Assembly (NCBI GenBank): GCA_017622495.1
Contig: JAGAQY010000037.1
Location: forward strand, 1 to 39,206
Direction of reading: 5' to 3'
Length of the DNA stretch: 39,206 nt
Source: Bacteroidaceae bacterium
Lineage (GTDB): Bacteria > Bacteroidota > Bacteroidia > Bacteroidales > Bacteroidaceae
Below the pieces are notes generated by a model. That model did not search any database. It saw only the letters and a program-made list of their open reading frames with translations, and had not been told where the DNA came from. Below, piece after piece: positions 33,276 through 39,206 of this stretch (within the stretch, counting starts at the first letter, position 1; each line of letters begins with the position of its first letter). The translations under genes were made by a program, and so were the position numbers.

Positions 33276-35810
33276 ATGACGAGTAGACAATATTCACAGA
33301 AACTATCAGATATACTCGAATACAGCCGTGAGGAGGCAGGCCGTCTCCGTTGCGACTACATTGGTCCCGAGCATTTACTGTTGGCGCTATTCAGGGATGA
33401 GCGCAACATGGCAGTAACCCTTCTGAGCAAGCTCCATGTCGACCTCAAGAGCATCAAAGAGGAGATTGAGACTGAAGTTGAGCGCTGCAACACATTCAAC
33501 GATATAGCCCACACACTCGACTTCAATGCTACAGCCAATAAAGTCATGCGACTCTGCCTACTTGAAGCGCGCATGCTCAAGAAGCCCATCGCCGACGCCG
33601 AGCATCTCCTTTTGGCACTACTCAGAGATGGGCACAACATGGCGTCTGACGTTTTGTCACGTAATGAGGTGAATTATGACAAAGTGTTTGACCTCCTTTC
33701 CATCAAGTCAGACCACAGCAACCCGAGCATGGGAGGCGATTTCTTTGAAGACGACGAAGAAGACGACGAATTTCCCTCTGAGCGCCCGAGCAATGCTGGC
33801 CAGACCGTTTCATCGAAGCCACAGCAGAAGTCTTCCAGCGACACTCCCGTCATCGACAACTTCGGTGTGGATATGACACGAGCCGCAGCAGAAGGGAAAA
33901 TGGACCCCGTCATTGGTCGCGACAAGGAGATTGAGCGACTGGCACAGATACTGAGCCGCCGCAAGAAAAACAATCCCGTACTTATAGGCGAACCCGGTGT
34001 CGGCAAATCGGCCATCGTAGAGGGACTCGCACTGCGCATCGTACAGAAGAAGGTTTCCCGTATACTTTTTGATAAGCGTGTAGTGATGCTCGATATGGCC
34101 TCCGTTGTAGCGGGCACAAAGTATCGCGGACAATTTGAAGAGCGTTTACGCTCAATCCTCAACGAGCTCCAGAAGCATCCTGAAATCATTCTCTTCATCG
34201 ACGAAATACATACGATTGTAGGAGCAGGTTCTGCAGCCGGCTCGATGGATGCCGCCAATATGCTCAAGCCGGCATTGGCCCGTGGCGAGATACAATGCAT
34301 AGGCGCCACCACTCTCGACGAGTATCGCAAGACCATAGAGAAGGACGGTGCCCTGGAGCGTCGTTTCCAAAAGATCATCGTGGAGGCTCCCGATGCAGAA
34401 GAGACCCTTCACATACTACGTAACATCAAAGACCGCTACGAAGACCATCACAACGTACAATATACCGACGAGGCCATCCTATCTTGTGTAAAGCTCTCAG
34501 AGCGTTACATTACCGACCGCTGCTTCCCCGACAAGGCTATAGATGTAATGGACGAGGCTGGCTCGCGCGTACATCTTTCTAACATACAGGTCCCAGTAGA
34601 AATCGAGGAGCAAGAAGCCCTCATCGCCGATGCGCACAACCAAAAGAATCTCGCCGTAAAGAATCAGAACTACGAATTGGCAGCCGACTACCGTGACAAA
34701 GAACGTCGTCTCGAGAACGAACTTGCCGAGATGAAACGCAGTTGGGAAGCCAGCCTGAAGGATCATCGCCAAACTGTCAATGAGGAGCAGATAGCCGAGA
34801 CCGTATCCATGATAACGGGTATCCCCGTGCAACGTATGGCACAGTCAGAAGGCATACGCCTCAAGGGCATGCGCGAAGCATTGAACAAAAGTGTCATAGC
34901 CCAAGAATCGGCCATCAACAAACTCGTCAAGGCCATTCAGCGCAACCGTCTCGGGCTGAAAGATCCCAATCGTCCCATTGGCACATTCATGTTCCTCGGC
35001 CCCACCGGTGTCGGTAAAACCCTGCTTGCCAAAGAGCTCGCTCTCCACATGTTCGGCTCCACCGACGCACTCATCCGTGTCGACATGAGTGAGTTTATGG
35101 AGAAGCACACCGTATCGCGCCTGGTAGGAGCTCCTCCAGGCTATGTAGGCTACGAAGAGGGAGGACAGCTGACCGAGAAAGTGCGTCGCCGCCCCTACTC
35201 CATCATCCTGCTTGACGAAATCGAGAAGGCCCATACCGACGTCTTCAACATCTTGCTGCAAGTCACCGACGAAGGTCGCCTGACCGATGGTAACGGACGC
35301 CTCATAGACTTCCGCAACACCGTCATCATCATGACCTCCAACGTAGGCTCTCGCCAGCTCAAGGATTTCGGCCGTGGCGTAGGCTTCTCCACACGCATGG
35401 AATTTGATGATAAGGAACACTCGCGCAGCGTCATACAGAAGGCACTCAACAAGACCTTCTCCCCCGAGTTTCTCAATCGTATCGATGAGATTGTCACCTT
35501 TGACACTCTCGACGATGTAGCACTACGCACGATTGCCGACCTCGAGATAAACAAACTCATCGGCCGCCTCGGAGCCATAGGCATCCAGGTGAACGTCGAC
35601 GACGAAGCACGCGCCTACATCAGCCGCAAAGGCTATGACCCTCAATATGGTGCCCGACCTTTGAAACGTGCCGTGCAGACCTACCTTGAAGACGAGCTAT
35701 CCGAAATGCTTATCGAAGAGGCCGTAGAGGGAGAGCTACACATCAACGTCGCCTATGACAAAGAGAACGACAAGTTGACATACACAAAAGACTCACCGCT
35801 TGGCATCTAA
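33276..35810 (+). CDS. clpC: ClpC-type AAA+ protease ATPase
   Basis: This Hsp100 unfoldase feeds substrates to ClpP. The N-terminal Clp_N double repeat (about 4-145) is followed by an acidic linker (157-165). First AAA: Walker A GEPGVGKS (238-245), Walker [10 protein letters not shown] short middle domain with a UVR-like coil ([20 protein letters not shown]) marks it as ClpC and not ClpB. Second [11 protein letters not shown] and [11 protein letters not shown]. The ClpP-docking tripeptide is probably V-G-F in GRGVGFSTR. The 844-residue length is normal. No McsA/McsB or CtsR gene is adjacent, as usual in Bacteroidetes. Confidence 0.95.
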   Translation: MTSRQYSQKLSDILEYSREEAGRLRCDYIGPEHLLLALFRDERNMAVTLLSKLHVDLKSIKEEIETEVERCNTFNDIAHTLDFNATANKVMRLCLLEARMLKKPIADAEHLLLALLRDGHNMASDVLSRNEVNYDKVFDLLSIKSDHSNPSMGGDFFEDDEEDDEFPSERPSNAGQTVSSKPQQKSSSDTPVIDNFGVDMTRAAAEGKMDPVIGRDKEIERLAQILSRRKKNNPVLIGEPGVGKSAIVEGLALRIVQKKVSRILFDKRVVMLDMASVVAGTKYRGQFEERLRSILNELQKHPEIILFIDEIHTIVGAGSAAGSMDAANMLKPALARGEIQCIGATTLDEYRKTIEKDGALERRFQKIIVEAPDAEETLHILRNIKDRYEDHHNVQYTDEAILSCVKLSERYITDRCFPDKAIDVMDEAGSRVHLSNIQVPVEIEEQEALIADAHNQKNLAVKNQNYELAADYRDKERRLENELAEMKRSWEASLKDHRQTVNEEQIAETVSMITGIPVQRMAQSEGIRLKGMREALNKSVIAQESAINKLVKAIQRNRLGLKDPNRPIGTFMFLGPTGVGKTLLAKELALHMFGSTDALIRVDMSEFMEKHTVSRLVGAPPGYVGYEEGGQLTEKVRRRPYSIILLDEIEKAHTDVFNILLQVTDEGRLTDGNGRLIDFRNTVIIMTSNVGSRQLKDFGRGVGFSTRMEFDDKEHSRSVIQKALNKTFSPEFLNRIDEIVTFDTLDDVALRTIADLEINKLIGRLGAIGIQVNVDDEARAYISRKGYDPQYGARPLKRAVQTYLEDELSEMLIEEAVEGELHINVAYDKENDKLTYTKDSPLGI

Positions 35811-35850
35811 AAAAAACATGCGCGAGCGATACTATATCAAACAAAATAGT

Positions 35851-35858
35851 TAACTTTG
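35851..35858 (+). promoter_or_regulatory. kbl -7 element
   Basis: TAACTTTG followed by CC matches the -7 consensus, with a leader of about 40 nt to the kbl start. No strict -33 TTTG is seen. Confidence 0.6.
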
Positions 35859-35902
35859 CCCAAAGAAAACAAGAACTAAAAATCTATTAACAAGAAAAAG
35901 TC

Positions 35903-37093
35903 ATGTACGGTAAGATTAAAGAACATCTACAACAGGAACTTGCCGGCATCCACGAAGCCGGTCTGTACAAAAACGAACGCATCATCACTACCCCTCAGCG
36001 TGCCAACATCAAGTTGAACGACGGCCGTGATGTACTCAACTTTTGCGCCAACAACTATTTAGGCTTGTCAGATAATCAGCGACTCATCGATGCTGCCAAG
36101 AAGGCCATGGACACACACGGCTACGGCATGTCATCGGTGCGCTTCATCTGTGGTACACAAGACCTCCACAAAGAGTTAGAAGCAGCCATCTCAGACTATT
36201 TCAAGACTGAGGACACCATCCTTTATGCAGCTTGCTTCGATGCCAACGGCGGTGTATTCGAACCCCTCTTTACCGACGAGGATGCCATCATCTCCGATGC
36301 GCTCAACCACGCATCCATCATTGACGGTGTACGTCTCTGTAAAGCAAAACGCTACCGTTATGCCAATGCCGATATGGCCGACCTCGAGCGTTGCCTTCAG
36401 GAGGCTCAGGCACAGCGTTTCCGCATCATCGTTACCGATGGTGTATTCTCTATGGACGGCAATGTAGCCCCGATGGATAAGATTTGCGACCTCGCCGAGA
36501 AATACGACGCCTTGGTAATGGTCGACGAGTGCCACTCTGCAGGTGTTGTAGGTGCCACAGGTCATGGCGTCAGCGAGCAGTTCAACTGCTATGGCCGTAT
36601 CGACATCCATACCGGCACACTGGGTAAGGCTTTTGGCGGTGCCATTGGTGGTTTCACCACAGGCCGCAAAGAGATTATCGACATGCTCCGTCAACGCTCA
36701 CGTCCCTACCTCTTCTCCAACTCTATTCCCCCTTCGGTAGTAGGAGCTTCGCTTGAGATGTTCAAGATACTCAAGGAGAGCGACGACCTCCACACCAAGC
36801 AGCAGGAGAATGTGGTATACTTCCGTGAGAAGATGCTTGCTGCCGGTTTCGACATCAAGCCTACTCAATCAGCCATCTGTGCCGTCATGCTCTATGATGC
36901 CAAGCTCTCACAGGACTTTGCCAACCGCATGGCCGAAGAGGGCATCTACGTCACAGGTTTCTACTACCCTGTAGTACCGAAAGATCAGGCACGCATCCGC
37001 GTACAGCTTTCGGCAGCCCACAGCCGCGAAGACCTCGACAAAGCCATCGCAGCATTCATCAAAGTTGGTAAAGAACTGGGAGTAATCAAGTAA
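35903..37093 (+). CDS. kbl: Glycine C-acetyltransferase (2-amino-3-ketobutyrate CoA ligase)
   Basis: Kbl is a PLP enzyme cleaving 2-amino-3-ketobutyrate with CoA to glycine and acetyl-CoA in threonine breakdown. The 396-residue protein shows the alpha-oxoamine synthase features: VDECHSAG (D208 and H211, contacting PLP), HTGTLGKAFGG with the Schiff-base lysine K242, and the N-terminal CANNYLGLS. Related family members (BioF, SPT) share these, but the length and the sequence around HASIIDGVRLCKAKR favour Kbl. The partner threonine dehydrogenase gene is not in the window. In Bacteroidetes, close homologues can act in sphingolipid synthesis, which is a second possibility. Confidence 0.9.
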   Translation: MYGKIKEHLQQELAGIHEAGLYKNERIITTPQRANIKLNDGRDVLNFCANNYLGLSDNQRLIDAAKKAMDTHGYGMSSVRFICGTQDLHKELEAAISDYFKTEDTILYAACFDANGGVFEPLFTDEDAIISDALNHASIIDGVRLCKAKRYRYANADMADLERCLQEAQAQRFRIIVTDGVFSMDGNVAPMDKICDLAEKYDALVMVDECHSAGVVGATGHGVSEQFNCYGRIDIHTGTLGKAFGGAIGGFTTGRKEIIDMLRQRSRPYLFSNSIPPSVVGASLEMFKILKESDDLHTKQQENVVYFREKMLAAGFDIKPTQSAICAVMLYDAKLSQDFANRMAEEGIYVTGFYYPVVPKDQARIRVQLSAAHSREDLDKAIAAFIKVGKELGVIK

Positions 37094-37108
37094 AACCTCT
37101 TCATGAAT

Positions 37109-37151
37109 AAAAAGAAAAAAGACATCGAGTTTCGATGTCTTTTTTCTTTTT
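37109..37151. terminator. Bidirectional terminator between kbl and dnaB
   Basis: A perfect 20-bp stem: AAAAAGAAAAAA-GACATCGA pairs with its exact complement around a 3-nt GTT loop. Because A- and T-rich sides are symmetric, it works for both convergent genes: 16 bp after kbl and 22 bp after dnaB. Confidence 0.92.
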
Positions 37152-37172
37152 ACAAACAGGTAGAGTAGCTTA

Positions 37173-38756
37173 TCAGAATGGCACGTCCGTTGGTGCTCCA
37201 CCCAGCGGGAACGGGTTGGCTGGTGGTGGCGGCACTGGAGGCATACCACCTATAAACTGGTCATCCGAGTGGTTGCCCGTTACCACCTGCATATTGGCCC
37301 GCTTGTTCATCTTCGATTGCAATACCGCATCCTCGGGCAACGGAGCCAGGCTATCATCCTCTATATTCTGGAAACGCGCATAGTTAGCCACGAAGCGGAG
37401 GCGCACATCGTCTACCGCACCGTTACGATGCTTGGCCACGATAATCTCGGCCAGTCCGCGAAGGTCATTACCACGCTCATCCTGGTATATCTTATAGTAT
37501 TCAGGGCGATGGATAAAACATACGATATCGGCATCCTGCTCGATGGCACCCGATTCACGCAGGTCGCTCAGTTGCGGGCGCTTACCTTCGGCACCCTCGC
37601 GGCTTTCCACGCCACGGTTGAGCTGACTCAGTGCAATGATAGGAATATCCAGTTCCTTGGCCAGTCCCTTCAGCGAGCGCGATATGGTACTCACCTCCTC
37701 CTGTCGGCTACCGAATGATGCGCCCGATGCGTTCATCAGCTGCAAGTAGTCGATGATAATCAGCTTCACCCCATGTTCACGCACCAGACGGCGTGCCTTG
37801 GTGCGCAGTTCAAAGATGGATAGCGAAGGCGTATCATCCACATAGAGCGGAGCATCAAAGAGAGCATTGATATTCGTGTCGAGCTGTCCCCACTCATAGG
37901 GAGCCAGCTGCCCGCTCTTGATCTTCTCACCCGGGATCTCACACACGTTTGTTATCAAGCGGTTTACCAACTGCACATTACTCATCTCAAGCGAGAACAG
38001 TGCCACCGGCTCACGGTTGTTTACCGCAATATTCTTGGCCATAGAGAGCACAAACGCCGTCTTACCCATTGCCGGGCGTGCAGCAATAATCACGAGGTCA
38101 GACTTCTGCCATCCCGAGGTCAGCTTATCCAGCGCATAGAATCCCGTAGACAGTCCGCTCAGTCCCGAGTCGCGCGAAGCAGCAATCCTCAACTGCTCGT
38201 AAGCCTGCTTGATTACGGGATTGATCTGCGTATAATCCTTCTTCATGTTCTGCTGCGATATGGCGAAGAGCTTACCTTCGGCCTCCTGCATCAGGTCCTC
38301 CACATCGTTGGTCTCATCAAATGCCTTTGTCTGCACCTCGCTGGTAAAGGTTATCAGTTCGCGTGCCAAGTACTTCTGTGCAATGATACGTGCATGATAC
38401 TCGATATGAGCCGATGAGTTCACCTTACCCGCCAGTTGCGTGATGTATACCGGTCCGCCCACCTCTTCCAGTTCGGCAGTCGAGCGCAGCTGCTCAGCCA
38501 CCGTGAGTATGTCCACCGGTTTCTGCTGTATGGCCAGTGTCTGTATAGCCTTATACAGCAGTTGGTGCCGATGTTCATAGAACGATTCGGGTTTCAGTAT
38601 CTCGCTCACCAGTGAGTAAGCATCCTTCTCTATCATCAGAGCGCCCAGCACAGCCTGCTCCAGCTCAGGAGCCTGAGGCTGCAGATGACCATAGTCATCG
38701 GTTTGCCTCACCGTGCGTGTCGCAGTCGTTTTTCGGGGTTGTCGCGTTGTTGCCAT
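37173..38756 (-). CDS. dnaB: Replicative DNA helicase DnaB
   Basis: DnaB is the hexameric 5'-3' fork helicase. Starting at MATTRQPRKTTATRTVRQTD it is 527 residues; a longer upstream frame would run through the promoter. The N-terminal primase-interacting domain covers about 27-140, then a linker, then the RecA-like core: Walker A ARPAMGKT (226-233), Walker B VKLIIIDYLQLM, arginine-finger segment SDLRESGAIEQDADIVCF. A flexible proline-rich tail follows (GGMPPVPPPPANPFPLGG) and ends APTDVPF, which resembles the acidic-hydrophobic tip of SSB proteins. No intein is present. It is convergent with kbl. Confidence 0.96.
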   Translation of the reverse strand: MATTRQPRKTTATRTVRQTDDYGHLQPQAPELEQAVLGALMIEKDAYSLVSEILKPESFYEHRHQLLYKAIQTLAIQQKPVDILTVAEQLRSTAELEEVGGPVYITQLAGKVNSSAHIEYHARIIAQKYLARELITFTSEVQTKAFDETNDVEDLMQEAEGKLFAISQQNMKKDYTQINPVIKQAYEQLRIAASRDSGLSGLSTGFYALDKLTSGWQKSDLVIIAARPAMGKTAFVLSMAKNIAVNNREPVALFSLEMSNVQLVNRLITNVCEIPGEKIKSGQLAPYEWGQLDTNINALFDAPLYVDDTPSLSIFELRTKARRLVREHGVKLIIIDYLQLMNASGASFGSRQEEVSTISRSLKGLAKELDIPIIALSQLNRGVESREGAEGKRPQLSDLRESGAIEQDADIVCFIHRPEYYKIYQDERGNDLRGLAEIIVAKHRNGAVDDVRLRFVANYARFQNIEDDSLAPLPEDAVLQSKMNKRANMQVVTGNHSDDQFIGGMPPVPPPPANPFPLGGAPTDVPF

Positions 38757-38788
38757 TATGTCTTCAGGTTCATTTTTCAAATTAGGCA

Positions 38789-38820
38789 CAAAAGTATATA
38801 AAAAGAAAGGCAAACAGAAA
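38789..38820 (-). promoter_or_regulatory. dnaB promoter
   Basis: On the minus strand TACTTTTG (38796-38789) matches the -7 consensus. A TTTC is 20 bp upstream (38820-38817) and TTTG 14 bp upstream (38814-38811); neither is ideal. The leader would be about 27-30 nt. Confidence 0.6.
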
Positions 38821-38846
38821 GATTCCCCCACGAAGTTTTCCAAAAG

Positions 38847-38867
38847 TTTTCCACAATCGGTGGATAA
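38847..38867. promoter_or_regulatory. Two opposed DnaA-box-like sites upstream of dnaB
   Basis: TTTTCCACA (38847-38855) and GGTGGATAA (38859-38867, that is TTATCCACC on the other strand) face each other, each with one mismatch to TTATCCACA. They include the inverted repeat TCCAC-N5-GTGGA (38850-38864). They lie about 55-75 bp upstream of the dnaB -7 element. Confidence 0.45.
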
Positions 38868-38953
38868 GCGAGAAAACGTCCATTCGCTCTCTCTGCTGCT
38901 ATTATGCCACCTCACGAGACGAAACGCGGAGAAATCCTGTACATTTTTTTCGT

Positions 38954-38996
38954 AGCATTATGTAAGGCAAACCCTATGGTTTGCTTACATGGTGCT
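38954..38996. other. Strong hairpin of unknown role
   Basis: ATGTAAGGCAAACC (38960-38973) pairs with GGTTTGCTTACAT (38978-38990) with one bulged G, loop CTAT. A further AGCA/TGCT pair extends it after a 2x2 internal loop. A T-run at 38944-38950 precedes it, so on the minus strand it would act as a terminator for a gene lying beyond the right edge, if one exists. Alternatively it is a repeat-type element. Confidence 0.6.
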
Positions 38997-39020
38997 GAAA
39001 TCGGAAGTACTCATTTACAA

Positions 39021-39050
39021 ACTTAAAAACTCAAAAACTTAAAAACTCAC
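39021..39050 (+). repeat. Tandem 16-bp repeat ACTTAAAAACTCAAAA
   Basis: The unit ACTTAAAAACTCAAAA at 39021-39036 is followed by 14 bases of a second copy with one change near the end (39037-39050). It is low complexity and intergenic. Confidence 0.7.
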
Positions 39051-39131
39051 GTTTCGCTTACTTTCTGAATTTTCCTAGAGAGCCTGTTTGGTTTTTATTC
39101 CAAGTTTAGTTGAGAGGTATTTTCGAGTAGA

Positions 39132-39188
39132 TTTACCCTCTCGGTTCGCAGTGAATAGTGGTCTATTTACAAGAATTGAGAGGGTAAA
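39132..39188 (+). promoter_or_regulatory. Hairpin covering a ribosome-binding region
   Basis: TTTACCCTCTC (39132-39142) is the perfect complement of GAGAGGGTAAA (39178-39188), and the stem extends inward by two G-U and three Watson-Crick pairs (to 39147/39173), 16 pairs in all. The right arm contains the purine-rich GAGAGGG directly before ATG 39190, so translation of the gene starting there would be blocked when the RNA folds. Such structures are known at the 5' ends of transposase genes. Confidence 0.5.
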
Positions 39189-39189
39189 G

Positions 39190-39206
39190 ATGCCGAAAAG
39201 AGACTC
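39190..39206 (+). CDS. Possible gene start cut by the window edge
   Basis: ATG at 39190 opens M-P-K-R-D and then leaves the window. A purine-rich GAGAGGG lies 6 bp upstream, inside a hairpin. From the flank (GAGAGCCTGTTTGG from 39078, looking like an insertion-sequence end) this could be a transposase, but five residues cannot identify it. Confidence 0.25.

Noticed and set aside
38757..38915. Longer N-terminus for DnaB starting at 38915
   Set aside because: The extra 53 codons cross the TACTTTTG promoter and DnaA-like boxes and do not resemble a DnaB N-terminus.

Overview
This looks like a Bacteroidales chromosome segment, Prevotella- or Bacteroides-like. The evidence is the recurrent -33/-7 promoters of the TTTG ... 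TAnnTTTG type (upstream of prfA, the GH95 gene, the acyl-CoA ligase, kbl and others), A-rich leaders without clear Shine-Dalgarno sites, and typical Bacteroidales proteins: secreted GH95, DUF2264, a GyrA with a degenerate GyrA box, and prfA next to pyrF. No rRNA, tRNA or CRISPR array was seen.

Region 1 (1-11.1 kb) is a defence island. A tight minus-strand operon reads hsdM, a YhcG/DUF1016 PD-(D/E)XK nuclease, hsdS, an ApeA-like HEPN protein, hsdR, then a 57-residue small ORF. Adjacent genes overlap by 4 bp or are 3-9 bp apart, up to a 53-bp gap before the small ORF. A putative HEPN ribonuclease inside a type I restriction operon recalls the PrrC/RloC arrangement, in which an RNase is held by a restriction complex and released when a phage disables it. 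This is the most interesting system in the window. Downstream of the operon (1-766) is gene-free DNA packed with direct and inverted repeats, including a mirrored pair of 28-nt hairpins with complementary loops. Upstream of it (10.44-11.15 kb) are a dispersed repeat, an AbiEii toxin relic and another short coding relic.

Region 2 (11.1-19.1 kb) is mostly housekeeping: a LuxR-type regulator with a degenerate receiver, a small possible zinc-binding protein, a secreted glutathione peroxidase, a small membrane protein, prfA, pyrF, a D-2-hydroxyacid dehydrogenase, rarA and a membrane acyltransferase.

Region 3 (19.1-28.7 kb) is surface and carbohydrate related: a large secreted GH95 enzyme (cotranscribed with the acyltransferase and perhaps rarA), a divergent family 2 glycosyltransferase, an acyl-CoA ligase with tandem promoters, and a secreted DUF2264 protein. 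The GH95 and glycosyltransferase promoters are divergent and share an extended spacer motif. The GH95 leader carries a C9/T7 homopolymer tract.

Region 4 (28.7-39.2 kb) is core information processing: a secreted TPR protein and gyrA in one operon, divergent clpC, kbl, and convergent dnaB behind a perfect bidirectional terminator. DnaA-box-like sites lie upstream of clpC/gyrA and of dnaB. The right edge holds a strong hairpin, a short tandem repeat and what may be the start of an insertion sequence whose initiation region is folded into a hairpin.
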